Shown: positions 37,204 to 45,192 of the stretch, in pieces
How positions within the stretch are numbered: the stretch's first letter is position 1
How the letters are laid out: the number at the start of each line of letters is the position of its first letter
DNA from: a virus
Strand: one strand, 5' to 3'
IMG/VR virus record: IMGVR_UViG_3300018432_000009
Location: 1 to 45,607 of that record
DNA: 45,607 nucleotides
Notes under the pieces: generated by a model
The model's input: only the letters and a program-made list of their open reading frames with translations
The model's database searches: none
Told to the model about the DNA's origin: nothing
Program-made: the position numbers and the translations under genes

Positions 37204-38783
37204 TGGTCGTACCGGCCCTGAGCCCCGGCAGTGCGTCGATCGTCGAGCGCCTGGCCGCCCGCCTGGATCCAGCACCCAGCCCGTATACCGCCGATCCGGT
37301 CGGCTGGGTGCAGAACCGCCTCCTCGAGTTCATCTGGTCGAAGCAGCGCGCCATCCTCGAGTCGGTCGTTCGCAACCCGCGCACCGGCGTGCCGGCCTGC
37401 CACGACTCGGGCAAGAGCTTCATCGCGGCGCGCGCCGCGGCGTGGTGGCTCGACACCCATCGCGCCGGCGAGGCTTTTGTCGTCACCACGGCGCCGACCT
37501 TCAGCCAGGTGCGGGCGATCTTGTGGCGCGAGATCGGAAAGGCGCATCGCAAGGGCCAGCTCAGCGGCCGCGTCAACCAGACCGAGTGGCTGATCGATCG
37601 CACCGGCCGCCACTACACCTCGGCCGCGCCGCAGGAGGAGCTGGTGGCCATCGGCCGCAAGCCGTCCGAGTACGACCAGGCCGCCTTCCAGGGGATCCAC
37701 GCTCGCTACGTGCTGGTCATCATCGACGAGGCCGACGGCGTCGCCGGCGAGCTGTTCGACGCGGCCGAGACGCTGGCCACCAACGAGCACGCGCGGATCC
37801 TGGCCATCGGCAACCCGGTCGACCCGACGTCGGCCTTCGCCAGCGCCGTGCGGCTGCCGGCGACGATCGACCCTGACTCGGGGGCAGCCGACGAGTTCGA
37901 TTCGCCGTCGGGCTGGCACGTCGTCCGGATCGACGGATACGACACGCCGAACTTCACGAAGGAGCCGGTGCCCGACGAGCTGCGCGACATGCTCCTCTCG
38001 CCGGCGTGGGTCGAGTCGATGGTCACCAAGTTCGGCGCCGGCTCATCGTGGGTCGTCGGCCGGATCCGTGGCCGTCACCCGATCGACTCCGAGGACGGTG
38101 TGATCCCCGGCTCCAAGATCCGCGCCTGCCGCCACCTCGACGACGACGGCACCCCATTTCCCGCGGAAAGCCTGTGGGACGCGGAGCAGCTGCTGCCGAT
38201 CGAGCTCGGCGTCGACGTCGGCGCCGGCGGCGACCAGAGCGTGGTGCGCGAGCGGCGCGGGATCCGGACCGGCCGCGTCTGGCGGCAGCGATCGCCAGAC
38301 ACCATGGACCTGGTCGACCTAGTGCTGGCCGCGATCCTGGTCACCGGTGCCACGGCGGTCAAGATCGACACGGTCGGCATCGGCAAGGGCGCCGGTGATC
38401 GCCTCGAGCAGCTGCGCCGGCAGGGCCGCCACACCGCACGAATCATCCCGGTCAACGTCGGCGAGCGGGCGCTGGCGCCGGCCCAGTACGTCCGCCTGCG
38501 CGACCAGATCTGGTGGGAGGTCGGCCGCGGGCTGATCGAGGATGGGGCGCTCGACTTGTCCGAGCTCGACGAGGAGACGTTCACCGACCTCACCGCCCCG
38601 CGGCTGATGCCACCGGATGCAGCCAACCGGATCCAGGTCGAGCCCAAGAAGGAGACCCGCAAGCGCATCGGTCGATCGCCCGACGATGCCGACGCGTGGC
38701 TGCTCGCCTACCTCGCCATTCGCCCACAGCCCCAGGAGGGATACGTCGTGCACGACCAGCAGGTCCGAGTGAGCCCGTACTGA
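37203..38783 (+). CDS. terL: Terminase large subunit
   Basis: A 526-residue protein, ATG overlapping the previous TGA. The ATPase domain has Walker A-like 'ACHDSGKS' (~65-72) and Walker B 'VLVIIDEADGV' (~170-180). The nuclease domain begins 'IELGVDVGAGGDQSVV' (~332-347) and has a later Asp pair in 'SPDDADAWLLAYLA' (~492). It powers DNA packaging into the prohead and cuts the concatemer. The parS-like ATTTCCCGCGGAAA (38156-38169) lies in its coding sequence. Confidence 0.92.
   Translation: MVVPALSPGSASIVERLAARLDPAPSPYTADPVGWVQNRLLEFIWSKQRAILESVVRNPRTGVPACHDSGKSFIAARAAAWWLDTHRAGEAFVVTTAPTFSQVRAILWREIGKAHRKGQLSGRVNQTEWLIDRTGRHYTSAAPQEELVAIGRKPSEYDQAAFQGIHARYVLVIIDEADGVAGELFDAAETLATNEHARILAIGNPVDPTSAFASAVRLPATIDPDSGAADEFDSPSGWHVVRIDGYDTPNFTKEPVPDELRDMLLSPAWVESMVTKFGAGSSWVVGRIRGRHPIDSEDGVIPGSKIRACRHLDDDGTPFPAESLWDAEQLLPIELGVDVGAGGDQSVVRERRGIRTGRVWRQRSPDTMDLVDLVLAAILVTGATAVKIDTVGIGKGAGDRLEQLRRQGRHTARIIPVNVGERALAPAQYVRLRDQIWWEVGRGLIEDGALDLSELDEETFTDLTAPRLMPPDAANRIQVEPKKETRKRIGRSPDDADAWLLAYLAIRPQPQEGYVVHDQQVRVSPY
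38156..38169. repeat. parS-like site 6
   Basis: ATTTCCCGCGGAAA inside terL, in a third codon phase (encodes P-F-P-A-E). Confidence 0.55.
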
Positions 38784-39115
38784 TGGGCCGCAACGACACG
38801 ACCACGCAAAAAGACGAGGGCGGCTGGGTATCGCTCAGCCTGCAGGAGTTCCGTGAAGCCGGTCTCCTTCAGCGGGTAAACCGTGAGTTCTTCTGGCCCT
38901 TGGGCCTGGCGCTCACTATCACAGCTCGGAATCTCGAGGAGCCCGTCGAAGGCGGCGTGCCGGGAGTTGACTGGAAGGTCGACTGGTCGAACGCTCATCT
39001 GACGGTGATGGCCACCGAGCCTCCCGACTCGATCGAGTCGTCACCCGACCAGAGAGACCTCAGTGCCGAGGCGAGTGCGTGGATTGCGAACCGTCAGAAG
39101 GAGCTCCGGTCGTGA
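38783..39115 (+). CDS. Hypothetical protein between terminase and portal
   Basis: A 110-residue protein, TGATG and GTGA overlaps. 'GWVSLSLQEFREAGLLQRVN' and 'REFFWPLGLALTI' are typical of a small protein found near terminase or portal in many phages. Function unknown. Confidence 0.6.
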   Translation: MGRNDTTTQKDEGGWVSLSLQEFREAGLLQRVNREFFWPLGLALTITARNLEEPVEGGVPGVDWKVDWSNAHLTVMATEPPDSIESSPDQRDLSAEASAWIANRQKELRS

Positions 39116-40812
39116 CGCTCGTCGATCGTTACGGCAACCCGATCGCCAGCGGCTATGGCGACCTGCGCGAGGCGATCGCGCAGCGCGACGCGTCCCTCGA
39201 GCTGCTTAGCGAGCGTCTAGCGGAGCTCGAGCTCGCCATGGACGACGACGGTTGGCTCCCGCTCGACGGTTGGACGGCGGTGGAGTTCAGCCGCGACGGC
39301 CTCGATCGCCTCATCCGGCTGGCCCGGCTGTCGTACCTCAAGAACCCGCTCATCAACCACGCGGTCAGCATCCAGGCGCACTACGTCTTCGGCCAGGGCG
39401 TCAACGTGCGCGGCAAGCGCGACCTGGTCAACGACGCCATCCAGACCTTCTGGGACGATCGCGGCAACCGCAAGTCACTGACTCGCCAGCAGGCGCTGAC
39501 GATGAAGGAGGTCGAGCTCCAGGTTGCCGGCAACGTCGCGCTGTCCCTCTTCCCGAGCCGGGTGAGCGGCCGCGTCAAGATCCGGACCGTACCGATCGAG
39601 GAGATCCGCGAGGTCATCCGCAACCCCGACGACGCCCAGGAGCCGTGGTTCTACAAGCGCGTGTGGCGTGAGCGCCGGCTGAACAACGGCGTCTTCCAGG
39701 AGCCTGTCCAGCGCACCGCCTACTACCCCGATTGGGGCTTCCGGCCACGGCGCATGCCGGGAACGCTCGACGGCAACCCGATCCACTGGGGATCGCCGAT
39801 CTACCACGTCAAGGTCGGCGGCTTCGACTCGTGGGCGTTCGGTGTGCCGGAGGTCTACTCGGCGCTCGACTGGGCCCGGGCGGTCAAGGAGGACCTCGAG
39901 GACTACCTGACCATCCGGAAGGCGCTGGCGCGGTTCGTCTGGCGCCTGAAGACCCCGGGCGGCGCCGCCGGCGTGGCCGCGGCCAAGGATCGGCTGGGCA
40001 CCACGGTCGGCTCGGGGTCGTACCTCGAGACCAATCCCCCGCCGCTCGCGGGCTCGACCTTCATCGGCGCGCAGGAACAGCGCGATCCGGTCACTGGTCG
40101 GACGATCGCGGGCGTCGACATGGAGCCGATCCGGACCGCCGGCGCGACGCCATCGCTCAACGAGGGTCGCCGCGTTGGGCTCATGGTCGCGGCCGGCACC
40201 GGGATCCCGGAGACGATGCTGTTCGGCGATGCCGACGTCGGCAACCTGGCCACCGCCAAGACGCTCGACCGGCCGACCGAGCTGCAGATGATGAACCGCC
40301 AAGCGCTATGGCGCGACGTTTTCAACGACCTCGCCGACTTCGTGATCGACAGCTCGGTGCGGTCGACGCGGGGCGTCCTGAAGGGCTCGATCGTCCGCGA
40401 CCAGGAGACCGAGGAGGAGATCGTCACGCTGGCGGCCGACGATACCAACGAGGATCCCGAGCTGCGCGGCGAGCCGATGGATCGCCAGGTCGACATCGAC
40501 TTCCCGGCGCTGCTCGAGCGCGACATCGGCGCGCGCATCGACGCGATCGTCACCGCCGCCACGCTCGACGGCAAGTCGAAGGCTCGAACGATCGACGACA
40601 AGAACCTCGTCAAGATGCTGCTCACCGCGCTCGGCGAGGACGACGTCGACGAGATGGTCGAGACGATCATGTCGGTGGCCGAGGAGCAGGAGACCGAGCA
40701 GGCGACGCGAGCCAGCGAGGATCGCACGCAAGCTGAGGCGACGGAGCGCCTGGCCGAGGCTGTCCACGATCTGCGCGAGGCGGTGCGGCCGGTCTTCCCA
40801 AATGCCGCCTGA
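39112..40812 (+). CDS. Portal protein
   Basis: A 566-residue protein from GTG 39112 (GTGA overlap). After an N-terminal coiled coil it has 'RLIRLARLSYLKNPLINHAV', 'GVPEVYSALDWARAVKEDLE' and 'MMVNR'-type 'LQMMNRQALWRDVFNDLADF', the usual SPP1/HK97-type portal sequence order. The C-terminus is a long helical crown. The dodecameric portal forms the packaging and ejection channel. A GTG 33 bases upstream is possible, but the overlap favours 39112. Confidence 0.9.
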   Translation: MTLVDRYGNPIASGYGDLREAIAQRDASLELLSERLAELELAMDDDGWLPLDGWTAVEFSRDGLDRLIRLARLSYLKNPLINHAVSIQAHYVFGQGVNVRGKRDLVNDAIQTFWDDRGNRKSLTRQQALTMKEVELQVAGNVALSLFPSRVSGRVKIRTVPIEEIREVIRNPDDAQEPWFYKRVWRERRLNNGVFQEPVQRTAYYPDWGFRPRRMPGTLDGNPIHWGSPIYHVKVGGFDSWAFGVPEVYSALDWARAVKEDLEDYLTIRKALARFVWRLKTPGGAAGVAAAKDRLGTTVGSGSYLETNPPPLAGSTFIGAQEQRDPVTGRTIAGVDMEPIRTAGATPSLNEGRRVGLMVAAGTGIPETMLFGDADVGNLATAKTLDRPTELQMMNRQALWRDVFNDLADFVIDSSVRSTRGVLKGSIVRDQETEEEIVTLAADDTNEDPELRGEPMDRQVDIDFPALLERDIGARIDAIVTAATLDGKSKARTIDDKNLVKMLLTALGEDDVDEMVETIMSVAEEQETEQATRASEDRTQAEATERLAEAVHDLREAVRPVFPNAA

Positions 40813-41641
40813 GCTGCTCGAGGCGATCGACCTCGTCGGGGCCGCGGCCGCGGATCTTCGCGAAGCAGACCTGCGCATCCGGAAGCGGCGCACGCTGCGC
40901 TCGATCGAGCGCCGCCTCGAGCGCGACCTGGCCAAGGCGTGGCGCGTCCAGGGGAAGGACTTCCTGCGCCGGTTCGCCACCCTCGAGTCGAAGTTCAAGA
41001 CCGAGGCGCTGCGCGAGGCGGTCAGCCCCGAGGACTGGGAAGCGCTGTTCACGGAGTCGGCGCTGGCGACGCTCAGCGTGCTACGTGAGCCGCTGTCGCT
41101 GGCGGCGGCCGCTTCGCTGCGGCTCGGCGCGCGTCACGCGATCGCGGACCTGGCCGCCGACCTGACGTTCGCCCTCGCCGACCCGGAGGCGGTCGCCTAC
41201 CTCGCGGACGTCGGGGCAACGCGGGTCGCGGGCATCAACGAGGTGACCCGCGATCGCCTTCGCACGCTCCTCGCTGATGCGCGCGCGGGCGGGTGGAGCT
41301 ACGACCGCACCGCTGCGGAGATCCGGCGCACGTTCGTCGGCTTCGGGACGCCAGCGCCGCAGCAGCACATCCGATCGCGTGCCCACCTGGTGGCTGTGAC
41401 CGAGACCGGTGACGCCTACGAAGCGTCCCGGCGGATGATGGCGAACCGGCTGGCGTCGGCCGGCCTGCAGCTGGAGAAGGCGTGGCTGGCGGTGGGCGAT
41501 GCGCGAACCGATGCCGACTGCCTGGCCAACGACTCGCAGGGTTGGATCGCGGTCGACGGCGTCTTCACCAGCGGTCACGAACAGCCGACGGCGCACCCGG
41601 CCTGTCGCTGCACCACCGAGTACCGGCGGAAGCCGAGCTAG
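40802..41641 (+). CDS. MuF-like minor capsid / head morphogenesis protein
   Basis: A 279-residue protein, overlapping the portal by 11 bp. A helical N-terminus is followed by the MuF/SPP1 gp7 domain: 'RAHLVAVTETGDAYEASRRM', 'KAWLAVGDARTDADCLANDS' and 'HEQPTAHPACRCTTEYR'. These proteins associate with portal and enter the prohead; some carry toxins or help DNA ejection. No extra effector domain is seen. Its TAG stop overlaps the minus-strand gene's TAG at CTAG 41638-41641. Confidence 0.85.
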   Translation: MPPELLEAIDLVGAAAADLREADLRIRKRRTLRSIERRLERDLAKAWRVQGKDFLRRFATLESKFKTEALREAVSPEDWEALFTESALATLSVLREPLSLAAAASLRLGARHAIADLAADLTFALADPEAVAYLADVGATRVAGINEVTRDRLRTLLADARAGGWSYDRTAAEIRRTFVGFGTPAPQQHIRSRAHLVAVTETGDAYEASRRMMANRLASAGLQLEKAWLAVGDARTDADCLANDSQGWIAVDGVFTSGHEQPTAHPACRCTTEYRRKPS

Positions 41642-42204
41642 CTCTCCGCGGCGACCGCCAGCACGGCGGTCATCCGGTTGACGATGAAAGGATCCCGGTC
41701 GTGCCGGGCGAGCGCTTCGGCTTCGACGTTGGTCATCCACTCGCCGCTGCGTCCCGCAGTGCGCTGCTCGGCGCGCCATCGTCGAAGCCAGGTCTCATAG
41801 TCAGTCGGCCAGATCAGTTTCAGTCGGGCAGCATTCGACCGCCGCCGCTGGCAGCGATCGCAGAGCCACCAGATCTCGCCGCCGATAACCTCCGACTCCA
41901 TGTCGACGCGGGGTCGCTGGCTGCTGCAGACCCAGCAGGTCGCGTTGCCGCGCCTCATCAGCTCGGACGCCTGGTCGAGTCGGCTGGCGGCCCGGCCGAC
42001 AAAGTCGGTGAATGCCTCGCGGGCGGTGGCGCCGCTGCCGGTGAGCTCGAAGTGCGGCGCGTCGTTGATGCCGACCTCGGCGCGGATCCGCCAGCCCGGC
42101 GACTCGTCGATCGTCAGCTGCGCGAGCGACTCCGCGGAGTGTTCGAAGAGCTCGTCGAGCTGTTCACGTAGCCAACGGCGATCGTCCGATTCTGGCTCTG
42201 TCAC
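41638..42204 (-). CDS. Minus-strand zinc-binding protein inside the head module
   Basis: A 188-residue protein from GTG 42204, the only minus-strand gene among the head genes. The N-terminus is acidic helical ('LREQLDELFEHSAESLAQL'), followed by a beta region and then a four-Cys zinc ribbon ('CWVCSSQRPRV' ... 'WWLCDRCQRRR', ~105-145) and a helical end. No family recognised. Position, own promoter-like DNA and shared CTAG stop are those of a moron expressed from the prophage. Confidence 0.6.
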   Translation of the reverse strand: MTEPESDDRRWLREQLDELFEHSAESLAQLTIDESPGWRIRAEVGINDAPHFELTGSGATAREAFTDFVGRAASRLDQASELMRRGNATCWVCSSQRPRVDMESEVIGGEIWWLCDRCQRRRSNAARLKLIWPTDYETWLRRWRAEQRTAGRSGEWMTNVEAEALARHDRDPFIVNRMTAVLAVAAES

Positions 42205-42210
42205 GACCCG

Positions 42211-42216
42211 ATTGTC
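42211..42216 (-). promoter_or_regulatory. Candidate -10 box for minus-strand zinc gene
   Basis: Minus-strand GACAAT lies 6 bases before GTG 42204, the same distance as in the cro-like and HicA promoters, so transcription may be leaderless. No convincing -35 box. Confidence 0.35.
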
Positions 42217-42250
42217 GCACTCCTGCAGGGTGCTTTGAGCGGCTCTACGA

Positions 42251-42281
42251 ATACCGGGGGTATGACGGCCTCGGTTAGCGT
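42251..42281 (+). promoter_or_regulatory. Phage-specific promoter, copy B (palindrome plus -10)
   Basis: ATACCGGGGGTAT (42251-42263), then exactly 12 bp, TAGCGT (42276-42281), then 7 bases to ATG 42289. It matches copy A at 33520 in palindrome, both spacings and a leaderless start. It would drive protease/scaffold, capsid, connector and tail genes. Confidence 0.65.
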
Positions 42282-42288
42282 CCGCCCG

Positions 42289-43686
42289 ATGTTCGAACGG
42301 CTCGCAGAGCTCTTCCGGTCCGATCCCAAGGCAGCCGAACGCGCCCTGCGCGAGGCGGAGCTCAGCCACAACCAGCTGCACAGCTCGCTGCGTGACGCGC
42401 TGAAGGCATCGCTCACCGCCGCTGGCATCGACAAGGTCTACACCTGGCCGAAGGACGTATACGACGACCGCGTCGTGTACGAGGTCGAGATGCCGACCGG
42501 CACCCGCCTGTTCCAGCGCAGCTACACGGTCAACGAGGCCGGCGTCGTGACCCTCGGCGACGACGCCATCGAGGTCAAGCAGCAAACCGTCTACACGCCG
42601 ATCACGCCGGTAACCGAGTCCGGTGACCCGGCCCCTGCACCCGCTGATGGCGATCCGGCCCCGATCGTTTCGGCTGTCGAGGCCGCGTTCGTCGGCGACG
42701 TCATTCCGCTGATCGAGAAGAGCGTCCGCAAGGACGGCACGGTGCCGCTGAAGATCATCCAGCCGGGTTGGGGATCGAGCGGCTTCTACGACGCCAAGGT
42801 GCTCGAGCGCGACGGGGCGAAGGCGTTCCCGAAGGGCACCAAGATGTACTGGAACCACCCGACAGTGACCGAGGAGTCGGAGCGGCCGGAGCGCGATCTG
42901 CGCGATCTGGCGGCCACCCTGGTCAGCGACGCGCACTACGCCAAGGAGGGCCCGGGCGGCCCCGGCCTGTACGCCGACGCGAAGGTCGTCTCCACCTACC
43001 GCGAGACCGTCGAGGAGCTCGCACCCCACATCGGCACCAGCATCCGCACCCACGGATCCGCCACGCATGGCACTGCCGAAGGCAAGAGCGGCCCGATCGT
43101 CGAGGCCCTCCTCCCAGCATCGCAGTCGACCTCGGTCGACTTCGTGACCATCCCAGGCGCTGGCGGCCAGGTCCTCCAGCTGTTCGAGGCGGCCCGAGGT
43201 GGCCGCGAGATCAACCCGAAGCCAACTCAGGAGGATCCCCCCGTGGTAGACGAGCTCAGCGAGGCCGTGCGCCAGCGTCTGGAGACGCAGGACACGGAGA
43301 TCGCCAGGCTCCGCGAGGGCCAGCTCTTCCGTGAGGCCCGGGACGTCGCGACCGCCGCCATCGAGCGATACGACATCCCGGACGTCACGCGAGCTCGCCT
43401 GGTCGAGTCCCTGGCAAAGAACCCGCCCGTCGTCGAGGAGACCAAGGCGCTGGACGTCGCGGCCTTCACGACGCGATGCACAGAGGCGGTAACGGCCGAG
43501 GTCGAGTACCTCGCCAAGGCCGCCGGCATCGGCGATGGCCAGGTGCGCGACATGGGCGGTGCCCTTGGTGGCGGCGAGCCGGTCAGCGAGGCCGATGCCG
43601 AAGCGGAGCTCGCGGGGATCTTCCAGACCGGCTTCGGTCTGAGCGAGAGCGCCGCGAAGGCTGCTGCCGGCGGAAGGGAGCACTGA
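42289..43686 (+). CDS. Capsid maturation protease with scaffold domain
   Basis: A 465-residue protein; I chose ATG 42289 because it is placed 7 bases after copy B's -10 box. The central domain ('LKIIQPGWGSSGFYDAKVLE', 'GTKMYWNHPTVTEES', 'GPGLYADAKVVSTYRETVEE', 'GTSIRTHGSATHG') matches a family of phage proheads proteases with a likely catalytic His at ~190 in WNHP and a Ser further on. A Glu/Arg-rich helical C-terminus (~315-400) looks like scaffold. It builds the prohead and is then degraded. Confidence 0.75.
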   Translation: MFERLAELFRSDPKAAERALREAELSHNQLHSSLRDALKASLTAAGIDKVYTWPKDVYDDRVVYEVEMPTGTRLFQRSYTVNEAGVVTLGDDAIEVKQQTVYTPITPVTESGDPAPAPADGDPAPIVSAVEAAFVGDVIPLIEKSVRKDGTVPLKIIQPGWGSSGFYDAKVLERDGAKAFPKGTKMYWNHPTVTEESERPERDLRDLAATLVSDAHYAKEGPGGPGLYADAKVVSTYRETVEELAPHIGTSIRTHGSATHGTAEGKSGPIVEALLPASQSTSVDFVTIPGAGGQVLQLFEAARGGREINPKPTQEDPPVVDELSEAVRQRLETQDTEIARLREGQLFREARDVATAAIERYDIPDVTRARLVESLAKNPPVVEETKALDVAAFTTRCTEAVTAEVEYLAKAAGIGDGQVRDMGGALGGGEPVSEADAEAELAGIFQTGFGLSESAAKAAAGGREH

Positions 43687-43687
43687 C

Positions 43688-44041
43688 GTGTCCAAGAACG
43701 AAGTCTTCGACGACGCCGACGACCTCTCCCTCGTAGCCACCGACCCGGCAACGCCGGCGTCGGGTGACCCGGTCCTCGTCGGGCAGATCCCGGGCGTTGC
43801 CCAGACCAACGAGCGGGCCGACGGCACGACCTCGATCACGATGAAGGGTGCCCACCGGCTGTCGGTCAAGGGCATCGACGGCAGCGGCAACGTCGCGGTG
43901 GCCGCCGGCGACATCCTCTACTACACCGCCGCCGACACGCCGAAGCTGTCGAAGAAGGCCACCGGCGTGCGCTTCGGCTACGCCCTCGCGGCCGTCGTTT
44001 CCGGGGCAACCACGACGATCCGCGTGAAGGTGGGCTACTGA
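43688..44041 (+). CDS. DUF2190-like capsid decoration protein
   Basis: A 117-residue beta-rich protein, GTG start, between protease and major capsid genes as usual for DUF2190/gpD-type head-stabilising proteins. 'RLSVKGIDGSGNVAVAAGDI' then 'LYYTAADTPKLSKKATGVRF' and 'GYALAAVVSGATTTIRVKVG' match the family pattern. TGATG overlap with the capsid gene. Confidence 0.8.
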   Translation: MSKNEVFDDADDLSLVATDPATPASGDPVLVGQIPGVAQTNERADGTTSITMKGAHRLSVKGIDGSGNVAVAAGDILYYTAADTPKLSKKATGVRFGYALAAVVSGATTTIRVKVGY

Positions 44042-45189
44042 TGGACATGCTCGAACTCCTCGACTCCATGCGTGCCCAGGAGGCCGACGTCTCGCGCCTC
44101 TTCGGCGGCGACGGTCGCTCCGTGCGCGGCCGCAAGGGGCCGCGCTACCACCAGCAGCTGCTCGAGGCCACGCGACTCGTCGCCGGCGTCATCAGCGGCC
44201 GGCGCAGCTTCCAGGTCTTCAAGGAGGCGATGTCGACCGACGACTTCCCCCTCCTGTTCGGAGACATCCTCGATCGACAGATGCTCGCGTCGTATCGCGA
44301 GGCGCCGTCGACCTACCAGCAGTGGGTGAAGATCAGCCGCAACGTGCCGGACTTCCGGAACGTCAAGCGCTTCGCCCTCGAGGGCGGCGACAGCACCCTC
44401 GACGAAGTGCCCCAGCTGACCGAGTACCCGCAGACCTCGCTCGACGAGGCCAAGTACGAGTACGCGGTCAAGAAGTACGGTCGCCGGATCGACTTCAGCT
44501 GGGAGGCGCAGGTCAATCAGGACGTCGACTTCCTGCGCGAGATCCCGAACATCCTCGGCCGCGCTGCCCGGCGCACCGAGCGCAAGTTCGCCTCGGGGCT
44601 GCGACTCGACGTCAACGGCCCCCACGCCAGCCTCTACACGGTGGGCTTCGGCAACATCGTGACCGGCAACCCGGTGCTGTCGGTGGCGGCCCTCGAGACG
44701 GCGCTCAACCTGCTCCGCAACCAGACCGACGCCGGCGGCGAGCCGATCGTCTTCGAGGAAGCGGTCCTGGTCGTTCCGCCGGCGCTCGAGATCACGGCCA
44801 ACCGGATCATCGAGACGACCGAGTACCGGACGGTGGTCGGCGGCATCACCCAGATCATCAAGGGCACCGGCCTCGGCGGGCGGCTCTCGGTGGCGGTGGA
44901 TCCGTACCAGCCGATAGTGGCCAGCACGGCCAACGGGGCGACCACCTGGGCGGTCTTCGCCAGCCCGACCGACGGGCGGCCGGCGCTCGAGATGGGCTTC
45001 CTGGCCGGCCACAACGAGCCCGAGATCCGGCTGAAGAGCCCGAACTCGCAGCGCGTGGGTGGCGGTGACGTCAACCCGCTGGACGGTGACTTCGACACCG
45101 ACGGCGTGGCCTACCGCGTCCGCCACGTCCTGGGCGGCACCCGGATCGACCCGAACGCGACCGTCGCGTCCAACGGATCGGGGTCCTGA
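44041..45189 (+). CDS. Major capsid protein (HK97-fold, Mu gpT-like)
   Basis: A 382-residue protein, ATG overlapping the previous TGA. Sequence features of the encapsulin/Mu-type capsid group include 'LLFGDILDRQMLASYREAPS', 'DEAKYEYAVKKYGRRIDFSW', a bent-helix region 'NPVLSVAALETALNLLRNQT', and a P-domain strand 'EAVLVVPPALEITANRII'. It lacks a long N-terminal delta domain, in keeping with a separate scaffold. Confidence 0.88.
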   Translation: MDMLELLDSMRAQEADVSRLFGGDGRSVRGRKGPRYHQQLLEATRLVAGVISGRRSFQVFKEAMSTDDFPLLFGDILDRQMLASYREAPSTYQQWVKISRNVPDFRNVKRFALEGGDSTLDEVPQLTEYPQTSLDEAKYEYAVKKYGRRIDFSWEAQVNQDVDFLREIPNILGRAARRTERKFASGLRLDVNGPHASLYTVGFGNIVTGNPVLSVAALETALNLLRNQTDAGGEPIVFEEAVLVVPPALEITANRIIETTEYRTVVGGITQIIKGTGLGGRLSVAVDPYQPIVASTANGATTWAVFASPTDGRPALEMGFLAGHNEPEIRLKSPNSQRVGGGDVNPLDGDFDTDGVAYRVRHVLGGTRIDPNATVASNGSGS

Positions 45190-45192
45190 GCC

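Noticed and set aside
41638-43914. A 758-codon minus-strand open frame over the protease gene
   Set aside because: Only its last 188 codons (from GTG 42204) look like a real protein. The rest is antisense to the protease/scaffold gene with typical GC-rich shadow composition.
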